Shown here piece by piece: positions 1 through 9,383 of a DNA stretch of 64,000 nt. Numbering within the stretch: the stretch's first letter is position 1; every line of letters starts with the position of its first letter. The DNA lies in NCBI RefSeq assembly GCF_000744705.1, contig NZ_JQML01000001.1, positions 1,984,001-2,048,000 on the forward strand, in the 5' to 3' direction. The position numbers were made by a program, and so were the translations under genes. This DNA comes from Streptacidiphilus albus JL83. Its GTDB lineage: Bacteria; Actinomycetota; Actinomycetes; Streptomycetales; Streptomycetaceae. The notes beneath the pieces were generated by a model, which searched no databases, was not told the origin of the DNA, and saw only the letters and a program-made list of their open reading frames with translations.

Positions 1-1
1 C

Positions 2-958
<957 letters not shown>

Positions 959-989
959 TACCGGAGCCACTGGTGGGTACACGTCCCAC

Positions 990-3350
990 ATGACCGAGAC
1001 CGCCGTCCCCACCGCCAGCTACCGGCTCCAGCTCCAGCCCGGCTTCGGCTTCGCCGAGGCCGGGCAGGCCGTCCCGCACCTCGCCCGGCTCGGCGTGTCC
1101 CACCTCCACCTCTCCCCCGTGCTCCAGGCGGTCCCCGGCTCCACCCACGGCTACGACGTCACCGACCACGGCCGGATCAGCGAGCAGCTCGGCGGCGAGG
1201 CCGGGCTGCGCGCCCTCGCCGCCACCGCCCACGGCCACGGCCTGCACCTGATCGTCGACACGGTGCCGAACCACATGGCCGCCCCGGTCCCGGCCCACCT
1301 CAACCGGGCCTGGTGGGAGCTGCTCCGCTCGGGCCCCGACTCGCCCAGCGCCCGCTGGTTCGACGTCGACTGGGCCGCCCAGGACGGACGGCTGCTGCTG
1401 CCCGTCCTCGGCGCGCCGCCGGCCGAGGAGCTGTCCCGGATCACCGTGGACCGCGAGGCCGACCCGCCGCTGCTGCACTACTACGACCATGTGCTGCCGC
1501 TGCGTCCCGGTACCGAGCAGCTGCCGCTGCCCGCCCTGCTCGACGCCCAGTGGTACCGGCTCGCCTGGTGGCGCACCGCCCGCACCGAGCTGAACTACCG
1601 GCGCTTCTTCACCGTCTCCGACCTGGTCGGCCTCCGGGTAGAGCACGAGGAGGTCTTCGCCGCCACCCACGCCCTGCTGCTGCGGCTGCACGCGGAGGGA
1701 ATCGTCGACGGGCTCCGGGTCGACCACCCCGACGGGCTGGCCGACCCGCGCGGCTACCTGCGCCGGCTCGCCGCCGAGACCGGCGGCGCCTACGTGGTGG
1801 TGGAGAAGATCCTCACCGGCGAGGAGCGGCTGCCGGAGGACTGGGCCTGCGCGGGCACCACCGGCTACGACGCGCTGCGCCGGATCGACGGCGTGCTCAC
1901 CGACGGTGCGGGCGTGGCCGCGCTGACCGCCGTCTACGCCGAGCACCTGGGGCTGCCGGGCCCGGAGGCGGTCCCGGGGGCCGACGCCTTCGCCCTGGAC
2001 GGCCGGGCGGAGATGGTCGCCCCGGAGGGCGAGCTGGCCGCCGAGGTCAACCGGCTCACCCGGGTCGCGGCCTCGGCCCTGAACGGCACCGCGCCGGACG
2101 GCGAGCCGCCGCTGCGCGGGGCGGTCGCCGCCGCGCTGGCCGCCTACCCGGTCTACCGCCCCTACCCCGTCCCCGGCGAGCAGGACCGCCCCGCCGACGC
2201 CGCCGCACTGGCCGACGCCGCCGAAGGACCGCTGCTCGACCTCGCACTGGGACGGCTGGGCCGGGGCCCGGCCCGGGACGAGTTCCGGACCCGCTTCGCC
2301 CAGACCGCCTCCGCCGTCGCCGCCAAGGGGGTCGAGGACACCGCCTTCTACCGGCGCTTCCCGCTGCTGTCGCTGAACGAGGTCGGCGGCGACCCGGCCC
2401 GCCCGGGCCTGGCCCCGGAGGAGTTCCACGCCTACTGCGAGCGGATGCAGCGCGACTGGCCGCACGCGATGACCGCGCTGTCCACCCACGACACCAAGCG
2501 CAGCGCCGACGCCCGTGCCCGGCTGGCCGTCCTGGCCGAGCTGCCCGAGCTGTGGCGGACCGAGCTGGCGGCGCTGACCGCGCTGCTCCCCGACCCGCCG
2601 CCGGACCCGGCCACCGGCTACCTGCTGTGGCAGACCGCGCTCGCGGCCTGGCCGATCGACGGCGACCGGCTGAGCGCCGCCGTGCTGAAGTCGGTCCGCG
2701 AGGCCAAGCAGCGCACCAGCTGGACCGAGCCCGACCAGCGGTTCGAACAGGCCGTCGAGCGGACGGCGCGGGCCGTGCCGGAGAGCCCGGAGATCCGCGC
2801 CCGGCTGGACGCCCTGGTCGCCGGGCTGGCGCCCTGGGAGCGCGTCAACACCCTGTCCGGGACCCTGCTGCACCTGACCATGCCCGGCGTCCCCGACCTC
2901 TACCAGGGCAGCGAGCTGCCGCTGCACACCCTGGTCGACCCGGACAACCGCCGGATCGTGGACTTCGCCACCGTCCCGGTGCCGGGGACCACCGCCGCCG
3001 AGAAGCTGCACGTCACCACCGTCGCGCTGCGGCTGCGCCGGCGGCTGCCGGGGAGCTTCGCGGCCGGCTACACCCCGGTCCCGGCCGACCGGCACCTGGT
3101 CGCGTTCCGGCGCGGCCCGGATGTACTGGCCGCCGCCACCCGGCTGCCGCACGGGCTGGCCCGGCGCGGCGGCTGGGGCCGCTCGGCCCTGCGGCTGCCG
3201 TCCGGGAGCTGGACCGAGCTGCTGACCGGGCGCGCGGGCCTGCGGGACGCGGTCGCCCTGGCCGACCTGCTGGCCGCGCTGCCGGTGGCGCTGCTGGTCC
3301 GGGACAGCCTCCGGCCCGGCGGGGGGTCCGCCGGGCCGGAGGGGTCCTGA
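990..3350 (+). CDS. treY: Maltooligosyl trehalose synthase TreY
   Basis: This 786-residue GH13 enzyme converts the reducing-end alpha-1,4 bond of a maltooligosaccharide into the alpha,alpha-1,1 bond of maltooligosyl trehalose. The N-terminal TASYRLQLQPGFGF is typical of TreY. The catalytic triad is readable: nucleophile Asp about 244 in GLRVDHPDG, acid/base Glu about 272 in VVEKILTGEE, and Asp about 501 in STHDTKRS. The length fits the family. It follows glgX by 31 nt, and its partner treZ lies 2 kb downstream on the same strand, separated by an inverted glycoside hydrolase gene. The last codons form one arm of a strong hairpin shared with the convergent gene. Confidence 0.96.
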   Translation: MTETAVPTASYRLQLQPGFGFAEAGQAVPHLARLGVSHLHLSPVLQAVPGSTHGYDVTDHGRISEQLGGEAGLRALAATAHGHGLHLIVDTVPNHMAAPVPAHLNRAWWELLRSGPDSPSARWFDVDWAAQDGRLLLPVLGAPPAEELSRITVDREADPPLLHYYDHVLPLRPGTEQLPLPALLDAQWYRLAWWRTARTELNYRRFFTVSDLVGLRVEHEEVFAATHALLLRLHAEGIVDGLRVDHPDGLADPRGYLRRLAAETGGAYVVVEKILTGEERLPEDWACAGTTGYDALRRIDGVLTDGAGVAALTAVYAEHLGLPGPEAVPGADAFALDGRAEMVAPEGELAAEVNRLTRVAASALNGTAPDGEPPLRGAVAAALAAYPVYRPYPVPGEQDRPADAAALADAAEGPLLDLALGRLGRGPARDEFRTRFAQTASAVAAKGVEDTAFYRRFPLLSLNEVGGDPARPGLAPEEFHAYCERMQRDWPHAMTALSTHDTKRSADARARLAVLAELPELWRTELAALTALLPDPPPDPATGYLLWQTALAAWPIDGDRLSAAVLKSVREAKQRTSWTEPDQRFEQAVERTARAVPESPEIRARLDALVAGLAPWERVNTLSGTLLHLTMPGVPDLYQGSELPLHTLVDPDNRRIVDFATVPVPGTTAAEKLHVTTVALRLRRRLPGSFAAGYTPVPADRHLVAFRRGPDVLAAATRLPHGLARRGGWGRSALRLPSGSWTELLTGRAGLRDAVALADLLAALPVALLVRDSLRPGGGSAGPEGS
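3308..3342. terminator. Bidirectional hairpin inside the treY 3' end
   Basis: Perfect 15-bp inverted repeat (arms 3308-3322 and 3328-3342, 5-nt loop) located just before the treY stop codon. The convergent GH8 gene ends at 3368, so the hairpin can serve transcripts from both sides. No U tract follows, as is usual in these genomes. Confidence 0.7.
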
Positions 3351-3367
3351 GGGTGCGTCGGACGGGG

Positions 3368-5137
3368 TCAGACCACGATCCGGTCCAGGTCGGGCGCGGA
3401 GGCGGTGCCGCTCGCGGAGATCGCGACCGTGTTGGCGCTGCCGGCCTTGAGGGTGACGGTCAGCGTGTAGCTGCCGACCACGCTGTAACTGCTGGCGTCG
3501 GTCTCGGGGAAGGTCGCCGTCTGCGCGACGCCGTCGACGGTGACCGTCGCCGGCTTGGCCTTGCCCACGCTCAGGTAGTGGACCGTCAGCTGGTAGCTGC
3601 CGGCGGCGGGTTCGCCGATCCCGGTGAAGGTCACCGAGCCGTTGGCGCTGCCGCCGACCGCGCTCACCTTCTGGCCGCCGGAGCAGGCGGAGCAGCTGGT
3701 GACGTCGGCGCCGTTGGCCAGCGTCGCCGACTCGGCCTCGTAGCTCCTGCCGCCGGCCGGGCCGGTCGCGGAGGAGCTGGGGCTCGCACTGGCGCTGGCA
3801 CTGGCGGACGCCGAGGCACTGGCACTGGCCGAGGCACTGGCGCTCGGGCTGCCGGTCGCGCCGCCGGGCAGCGCGGCCGGGTTCCAGTAGTCACCGGCCA
3901 TGACGATGTAGACCAGCATCTTGATGGTCTCGCCGTAGTAGGTGTCGCCGAAGGGGTTGGTCGCCAGCTGCGCCCAGATGGCGTCGGTCCAGGCCTGGTC
4001 GCCGGAGGCCATCGCCGACGGTCCGACCGAGTCCCCGGCCTCCTCGGCCTGGGTGTCGTTCTTGACGTTGTCGTCGGCGCAGTTCAGCTTGATGTGCGGC
4101 TGGACGTCGGCCGGCTTGCCGCCGGACAGCGACTTCAGGCAGGCCGACTCCAGCTTGGCCGTGTTGTAGGCGGTGGCGGCGACGGTCGGGCCGTTCTCCA
4201 GCGCGTCCGTGCCCATGTGCCAGGGCACCCGGATGGAGTTGTAGCCGACGATGTTGTCCGGCTGGTCCTCCTGGTAGTCGGCCGGGGCCGGCTGCGGGCC
4301 GGTGGTGTCCGCATCGACCACGAAGTCGGAGAGCAGGCCCGCGCCGGGCGAGTACTTCGCGGTGAACTCGTTGACCACGGCCTCGGTCCGGGTGACCACC
4401 TTGGACCAGTCGTGGGCGGTGTCGTAGGCCGCGAACGCCCGCAGGTGGTCGAGCATCATGTCGGACGGCCGGGTGTCGGTGTCGGGGCCGTCGTCCTCGC
4501 ACTTGAGGTGGCCGTCCGGGGCGACGTCGTTGGCGTAGACGCTGGCCAGCCAGCTCTTGGCGGCGGCGGTGTAGCCGCCCCACTGCTTGTCGGCGAGGAT
4601 CAGGCCGTAGCCGATGTCGAGGTCGCCGTCGGTGGCCGCGTCCGGGGTGCCGCTGCTGTAGTACTTGCAGGTCTTCCCGTCCAGCTGCCACTGCATCAGG
4701 CCCCACTTGTCCTCGTGGTCCTGCACCAGTTGCCACAGCCCGTTGAACTCGGTCTGCGCGTCGGGGTCGTAACCGGCCATCAGCGGCACGATGTTCATGC
4801 CGTAGCCCTGGGCCTCGGAGACGGTGCCGCCGTTGGTGGCGTCGTCGTCGCCCTTGGTGGAGACGTAGTACTCGTTGCCGGCGCAGCCGTGGACGAGGTA
4901 GGTGGACTTCCAGGAGTCGTACTGCTTCTCCACCGCCGCGTCGCGGGTGGCCTGCGGCGCCGAGGGCATCACGCCGACCTTGTAGGTGACGTGGGTGGGG
5001 AAGGGGAAGGCGGGGGTGGCGGCGGCCGAGGCGGTCGCGCCGCCGAGCGCCGTGACGCCGAGACCGATACAGCCGACGGCCGCGACGGCGGCCACCAACT
5101 TCCGGAAGTGGGGGATCGCACGGGTATGACGGGGCAT
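3368..5137 (-). CDS. Secreted glycoside hydrolase family 8 enzyme with C-terminal carbohydrate-binding module
   Basis: A 589-residue secreted protein. A signal peptide spans roughly residues 1-39 (basic start, hydrophobic core, ASA-A end). The GH8 domain follows: probable acid Glu at about 108 in GTVSEAQGYGM and the Asp cluster at 170-174 in TDGDLDIGYGL. A Ser/Ala repeat linker near residues 430-455 joins it to a beta-sandwich CBM beginning SYEAESATL (CBM35/CBM6-like). GH8 members cleave beta-1,4 glucans, xylan or chitosan; the operator-like palindrome upstream favours chitosan, but this is inference. ATG is chosen because AGGAG lies about 8 nt upstream. The gene is inverted between treY and treZ. 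Confidence 0.85.
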   Translation of the reverse strand: MPRHTRAIPHFRKLVAAVAAVGCIGLGVTALGGATASAAATPAFPFPTHVTYKVGVMPSAPQATRDAAVEKQYDSWKSTYLVHGCAGNEYYVSTKGDDDATNGGTVSEAQGYGMNIVPLMAGYDPDAQTEFNGLWQLVQDHEDKWGLMQWQLDGKTCKYYSSGTPDAATDGDLDIGYGLILADKQWGGYTAAAKSWLASVYANDVAPDGHLKCEDDGPDTDTRPSDMMLDHLRAFAAYDTAHDWSKVVTRTEAVVNEFTAKYSPGAGLLSDFVVDADTTGPQPAPADYQEDQPDNIVGYNSIRVPWHMGTDALENGPTVAATAYNTAKLESACLKSLSGGKPADVQPHIKLNCADDNVKNDTQAEEAGDSVGPSAMASGDQAWTDAIWAQLATNPFGDTYYGETIKMLVYIVMAGDYWNPAALPGGATGSPSASASASASASASASASASASPSSSATGPAGGRSYEAESATLANGADVTSCSACSGGQKVSAVGGSANGSVTFTGIGEPAAGSYQLTVHYLSVGKAKPATVTVDGVAQTATFPETDASSYSVVGSYTLTVTLKAGSANTVAISASGTASAPDLDRIVV

Positions 5138-5179
5138 CAGCCCTGCTCCTACGTGGGGGGATCGGGGGAGTCCGCATTT

Positions 5180-5204
5180 CTAGTTAGGAACGTTTCCTTA
5201 CTAG
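5180..5204. promoter_or_regulatory. Operator-like palindrome upstream of the GH8 gene
   Basis: A 25-bp imperfect palindrome (12-nt arms, 10 of 12 matching) centred on 5192, with core TTAGGAACGTTTCCTTA, 43-67 nt upstream of the GH8 start. It resembles, from memory, the TTAGGAAAGTTTCCTAA-type operator of streptomycete chitosanase genes bound by the ROK regulator CsnR. The regulator gene is not in the window. Confidence 0.6.
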
Positions 5205-5293
5205 ATGCGGAAGAAGGTAGCCCGTGGCCCGTACGCGGTCAAGAGAAAGAGCAGCACCGGACGCGAAGTCAAGTCCAAGCCGCCAAGGAACAC

Positions 5294-5309
5294 TTAAGGG
5301 AGTCCTTAA
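5294..5309 (+). promoter_or_regulatory. Inverted repeat enclosing the treZ ribosome binding site
   Basis: TTAAGG-GAGT-CCTTAA forms a 6-bp stem whose left arm and loop hold the Shine-Dalgarno AAGGGAG and whose last base is the A of the treZ ATG. It could mask initiation or be a chance side effect of a strong RBS. Confidence 0.4.
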
Positions 5310-7081
5310 TGCCACCCCGTCCCACCAGCCACTCTTTCGAGCTCTGGGCCCCGGCCGCGGCGCACTCGGTCGAGCTCGACCTCGACGGCGCCCGCCACCC
5401 GATGCACCGCGACCCCGAGCGCCCCGGCTGGTGGCAGACCACCGCGCCCGCCCGGCCCGGCGCCTCCCGCTACGGCTACCGGCTCGACGGCGACCCGGTG
5501 CTGCTGCCCGACCCGCGTGCGGCCCGGCTCCCGGACGGACCCGAGGGCCCCGCCCAACTCGTGGACCACGAAGCCTTCGAGTGGACCGCGCCCGCCCCGG
5601 GAGCCCCGCTGCCCGGGAGCGTCCTCTACGAACTCCACATCGGCACCTTCACCCCCGAGGGCACCTTCGACGCCGCCGCCGCCCGGCTGCCCCACCTGGT
5701 CGACCTCGGCGTCGACACGGTCTCGCTGATGCCGGTCTGCACCTGGGCCGGCGCCCACGGCTGGGGCTACGACGGCGTCGCCCCCTGGGCCGTCCACGAA
5801 CCCTACGGCGGCCCCGACGGCCTCAAGCGCTTCGTCGACGCCGCGCACCGGCACGGACTGCGGGTCAGCCTCGACGTGGTCCACAACCACCTCGGCCCCT
5901 CCGGCAACCTGCTCCCCCGCTTCGGCCCGTACTTCACCGACACCCACCACACCCCCTGGGGCTCCGCGGTCAACCTCGACGCCCCCGGCTCCGACGAGGT
6001 CCGCGCCTACCTCATCGGCAGCGCCCTCGCCTGGCTCCGCGACTACCGCCTCGACGGGCTCCGGCTCGACGCCGTCCACGCCCTGGTCGACACCCGCGCC
6101 CTGCACTTCCTGGAGGAACTGGCCGCCGCCGTCGACGGCCTGGCCGCCGCCACCGGACGCCACCTCCACCTGATCGCCGAGTCCGACCTCAACGACCCCC
6201 GGCACACCACCCCCCGGCACGACGGCGGGCTCGGCCTCACCGCCCAGTGGAGCGACGACCTGCACCACTGCCTCCACACCGCGCTCACCGGCGAGGGCCA
6301 GGGCTACTACGCCGACTTCGCCGTCCGGCCGCTCACCGGCCTGGCCAAGACCCTGCGCCACGGCTGGTTCCACGACGGCAGCTGGTCCAGCTTCCGGCAG
6401 CGGCGCCACGGCCGCCCGCTCGACCCCCGGCGCACCCCCGGCCACCGGCTGCTCGGCTACCTGCAGACCCACGACCAGATCGGCAACCGCGCCCAGGGCG
6501 ACCGGCTCGCGGCCGGACTCGCCCCCGGCCTGCTCGCCGCCGGCGCCGCCCTGGTGCTCACCTCACCGTTCACCCCGATGCTGTTCATGGGCGAGGAGTG
6601 GGGCGCCCGCACCCCCTGGCAGTACTTCACCGACCACCAGGACCCCGGCCTCGCCGACGCCGTCCGCAACGGCCGCCGCGCCGAGTTCGCCGCCCACGGC
6701 TGGAAGCCCGAGGACGTCCCCGACCCGCAGGAGCCCGCCACCTTCCTCGGCTCCAAGCTCGACTGGACCGAGTCCGCCCGGGAGCCGCACGCCTCCCTGC
6801 TCGCCTGGTACCGCGCACTGCTGGCGCTGCGCCGGGCGCACCCGGCCCTCGCCGACCCCGACCTGGCCGCCGTCGACGTCGAGTTCGACGAGTCCGAGCG
6901 CTGGCTGGTGCTCCACCGCGGCCACTGCCGCACCGCGGTCAACCTCTCCCCCGAGCCCCGCACGGTGCCGCTCGGCGGCACGTTCACCGACCTCCTCGCC
7001 GCCTACGGGACGCCGGTCCCGCACCGGGACGCGCTCACCCTCCCGCCCGCCTCGGCCGCGGTGGTCCGCACGGCGCAGTGA
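5309..7081 (+). CDS. treZ: Malto-oligosyltrehalose trehalohydrolase TreZ
   Basis: This 590-residue GH13 enzyme hydrolyses maltooligosyl trehalose to free trehalose and a shortened maltooligosaccharide, completing the TreX-TreY-TreZ route. The N-terminal SFELWAPAA begins the CBM48/E-set domain, followed by LYELHIGTFTPEGTFDAA, which opens the barrel. The catalytic residues are Asp about 254 (GLRLDAVHAL), Glu about 291 (LIAESDLND) and Asp about 389 (LQTHDQIGN). The ATG at 5309 is chosen because AAGGGAG lies 6 nt upstream, although the frame is open far upstream. The gene is separated from treY by the inverted GH8 gene and therefore needs its own promoter, probably within 5205-5300. Confidence 0.96.
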   Translation: MPPRPTSHSFELWAPAAAHSVELDLDGARHPMHRDPERPGWWQTTAPARPGASRYGYRLDGDPVLLPDPRAARLPDGPEGPAQLVDHEAFEWTAPAPGAPLPGSVLYELHIGTFTPEGTFDAAAARLPHLVDLGVDTVSLMPVCTWAGAHGWGYDGVAPWAVHEPYGGPDGLKRFVDAAHRHGLRVSLDVVHNHLGPSGNLLPRFGPYFTDTHHTPWGSAVNLDAPGSDEVRAYLIGSALAWLRDYRLDGLRLDAVHALVDTRALHFLEELAAAVDGLAAATGRHLHLIAESDLNDPRHTTPRHDGGLGLTAQWSDDLHHCLHTALTGEGQGYYADFAVRPLTGLAKTLRHGWFHDGSWSSFRQRRHGRPLDPRRTPGHRLLGYLQTHDQIGNRAQGDRLAAGLAPGLLAAGAALVLTSPFTPMLFMGEEWGARTPWQYFTDHQDPGLADAVRNGRRAEFAAHGWKPEDVPDPQEPATFLGSKLDWTESAREPHASLLAWYRALLALRRAHPALADPDLAAVDVEFDESERWLVLHRGHCRTAVNLSPEPRTVPLGGTFTDLLAAYGTPVPHRDALTLPPASAAVVRTAQ

Positions 7082-7085
7082 CCGA

Positions 7086-7110
7086 ACCCGTCCACGGTTG
7101 CGGGACGGGT
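7086..7110. terminator. Hairpin between treZ and the NCS2 permease
   Basis: 8-bp perfect inverted repeat ACCCGTCC/GGACGGGT with a 9-nt loop in the 59-nt gap of a convergent pair. Confidence 0.55.
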
Positions 7111-7140
7111 CCGGCCACTGACGCCGGCTCGGACTCGGGC

Positions 7141-8532
7141 TCAGACCGCGACCGGCAGCTCCCGCTCCTGCCCGGAGCCGGCCCGGGCCGGCGTCGGCCG
7201 GGCCCGGCCGACGTGGTTGAACAGCAGGTTCAGCACCACGGCCACCAGGCAGCCGGCGCTGATCCCCGAGGTCATCACCGTCTGCACGGCCTGCGGGAAG
7301 GCGGCGTAGAAGTCGGGCGCGGCGATCGGCAGCACCCCGAAGCCGATGGAGACCGCGACGATCAGCAGATTGCCGTTCTCCTGCAGCCGGGCGCGGGTCA
7401 GGGTGCGGATGCCGCTGGCGGCGACCGTGCCGAAGAGCGCCAGGCCCGCGCCGCCGAGCACCGGCTGCGGCACCACGTTGACGATCGCCCCGGCCACCGG
7501 GAACAGCCCGAGCAGGACCAGGATCACGCCGCTCGCGGCGACCACGAACCGGCTGCGGACGTTGGTGAGCGCCACCAGGCCGATGTTCTGCGCGAACGCG
7601 GTGGCGGTGAACCCGTTCAGCAGGGCCGCGACCGCCGAGGCCGCTCCGTCGGCGCGCAGTCCGGCGGCGATGGTCGCCTCGTCGGCCGGCCGCTCGACGA
7701 TCTCGCCCAGCGCCAGCATGTCGGCGGTGCTCTCGGTCATCGTCACCAGCATCACGATCAGCATCGAGATGATCGCCGCGACCTGGAACTGCGGCGCGCC
7801 GAAGTGGAAGGGCGAGGGCAGCGCGAAGGCCGGCACGTGGGACAGCTGCCCGAAGTCGGTCCGGCCGAGCGGGACGGCCGCGACGGTGCCGACCAGCAGC
7901 CCCAGCAGGATGGCGACGGTCTGCATGAAGCCCCTGAGGAAACGATTCAGCAGAAGCACCACGACCAGGGTGAAACCGGCCAGCCCGATATTGGTCACCG
8001 AACCGAAGCTCCTGGCGGTCGAGTCGCCGCCCTCGGCCCAGTTGGCGGCGACCGGGAACAGCGACAGCCCGATCAGGGTGATCACGGTGCCGCTGACCAC
8101 GGGCGGGAAGAAGCGGTTGAGCTTGCCGAAGTAGGGAGCGGCGAAGAACGCCGCGACCCCGGCGACCAGGACGCCGCCGTAGATCTCGGGCAGGGCGTGG
8201 CCCGGGTGCGCGGTCCTGGCGACGGCCACCATCGGGGCCACTCCGGCGAAGGAGATGCCGTTGACGAACGGCAGCCGCGAGCCGATCTTCCAGATACCGA
8301 GGGTCTGCAGCAGCGTCGCCAGCCCGGAGGTGAGCAGCGCCGCGCCGATCAGGACGGTGAGCTCGGTGCTGCTGAGCCCGCAGGCCGCGCCGACGATCAG
8401 TGGCGGGGCCACCACTCCGGCGTACATCGCGGCGATGTGCTGCAGTCCGTAGGCGAGGAGCTTGGGGGCGGGGAGCAGCTCGTCCACGGGGTGGATCGCG
8501 GCCGGGGCCGGATTCGGGCGTGCGGTATCCAC
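7141..8532 (-). CDS. NCS2 family purine (xanthine/uric acid-type) permease
   Basis: A 463-residue polytopic membrane protein of the nucleobase-ascorbate transporter (NCS2) family, importing a purine by proton symport. The TM1 QH motif (GLQHIAAMYAGVVAPP) and the family signature QNIGLVALTNVRSR are both present, and LPFVNGISFAGVAPM fits the xanthine/urate branch better than the uracil branch. Exact substrate cannot be told by eye. The GTG start has GGAGG 7 nt upstream. The gene is monocistronic with a well-formed promoter about 170 nt upstream that carries an operator-like inverted repeat, suggesting substrate-responsive control. It converges on treZ. Confidence 0.9.
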   Translation of the reverse strand: MDTARPNPAPAAIHPVDELLPAPKLLAYGLQHIAAMYAGVVAPPLIVGAACGLSSTELTVLIGAALLTSGLATLLQTLGIWKIGSRLPFVNGISFAGVAPMVAVARTAHPGHALPEIYGGVLVAGVAAFFAAPYFGKLNRFFPPVVSGTVITLIGLSLFPVAANWAEGGDSTARSFGSVTNIGLAGFTLVVVLLLNRFLRGFMQTVAILLGLLVGTVAAVPLGRTDFGQLSHVPAFALPSPFHFGAPQFQVAAIISMLIVMLVTMTESTADMLALGEIVERPADEATIAAGLRADGAASAVAALLNGFTATAFAQNIGLVALTNVRSRFVVAASGVILVLLGLFPVAGAIVNVVPQPVLGGAGLALFGTVAASGIRTLTRARLQENGNLLIVAVSIGFGVLPIAAPDFYAAFPQAVQTVMTSGISAGCLVAVVLNLLFNHVGRARPTPARAGSGQERELPVAV

Positions 8533-8698
8533 GCGGGTACCTCCAGGAGTGCGGTGCGGTCACCGGGGCGGGGGACGTGGTGCGACCTGGAGGCAGGGGA
8601 CGGCCTGCGGGCAGGGGAGAGCTCAGCCGGACGGCGATCCGGGAAGCCGCGGAACCAGCTTGGTTCCGCGACTCGGGAATTCGTTTTCGCTTGCTGGA

Positions 8699-8727
8699 AA
8701 CGTAGGACCATCCAGCCGGAGCGTCAA
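8699..8727 (-). promoter_or_regulatory. Promoter of the NCS2 permease
   Basis: On the minus strand TTGACG (8727-8722) and TACGTT (8704-8699) are separated by 17 nt, a good match to the housekeeping sigma consensus of streptomycetes. The transcript would have a leader of about 160 nt. Confidence 0.6.
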
Positions 8728-8748
8728 CAGATTGTTTATCAGTTTGTT
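8726..8748. promoter_or_regulatory. Operator-like inverted repeat next to the permease -35
   Basis: AACAGATTG-TTTAT-CAGTTTGTT: 9-nt arms with 7 matches and a 5-nt spacer, touching the -35 element. The position suits a substrate-responsive regulator; its identity is unknown. Confidence 0.45.
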
Positions 8749-8774
8749 CGTTCCTACAAGGCTCCGCCTGCGGT

Positions 8775-9374
8775 TCAGGCCCCGGCCTTCGCCAGCAACC
8801 GCCCCCACAGCGCCCGGACCTGAGGCTCCAACCGCTCCAGCGGGCCGTCGTTGTCGATCACCAGGTCGGCCACCGCCAGCCGGTCCTCCCGCGAGGACTG
8901 CGCCGCCATCCGCGCCCGCGCCTCGCCCTCCGCCATCCCCCGCAGCCGCACCAACCGGTCCAGCCGGGTCGCGTCCGCCGCGTCGACCACCACCACCAGG
9001 TCGTACAGCCCGGCCAGCCCGTTCTCCGCCAGCAGCGGCACATCGTGCAGCACCACGTCCCCCGGCCCGGCCGCCTCCTCCAGCTCCGCCGAGCGCCGCC
9101 CCACCAGCGGATGCACGATCGCGTTCAACGCCGCCAGCCGCGCCGGGTCCGCGAACACGATCCCGCCCAGCCGGGGACGGTCCAGCGCACCGTCCGGCAG
9201 CAGCACCTCCGGACCGAACTCCGCGACCACCGCCGCCAGCCCCGGCGTCCCCGGCGCCACCACCTCCCGCGCGATCAGATCCGCGTCCACCACCACCGCA
9301 CCGTACGAGGCCAGCAGCCGCGAGACCTCGCTCTTGCCGGCACCGATACCACCCGTCAACCCGACCTTCAGCAT
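8775..9374 (-). CDS. coaE: Dephospho-CoA kinase CoaE
   Basis: This 199-residue cytoplasmic P-loop kinase phosphorylates the ribose 3'-OH of dephospho-CoA in the last step of CoA synthesis. The Walker [12 protein letters not shown] is at residues 6-16, followed by [13 protein letters not shown] and [13 protein letters not shown], both standard for the family. Length is normal; some mycobacterial CoaE proteins carry an extra C-terminal domain that is absent here. The start lies 9 nt downstream of the MMPL transporter stop, so the two are probably co-transcribed. Confidence 0.97.
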   Translation of the reverse strand: MLKVGLTGGIGAGKSEVSRLLASYGAVVVDADLIAREVVAPGTPGLAAVVAEFGPEVLLPDGALDRPRLGGIVFADPARLAALNAIVHPLVGRRSAELEEAAGPGDVVLHDVPLLAENGLAGLYDLVVVVDAADATRLDRLVRLRGMAEGEARARMAAQSSREDRLAVADLVIDNDGPLERLEPQVRALWGRLLAKAGA

Positions 9375-9383
9375 GGCCGCAGC

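Noticed and set aside
1313-5308. A very long plus-strand open frame running from inside treY into treZ
   Set aside because: It is the frame of treZ left open upstream by high GC content; it is Arg/Pro/Ala-rich without recognisable domains and covers treY in another frame.
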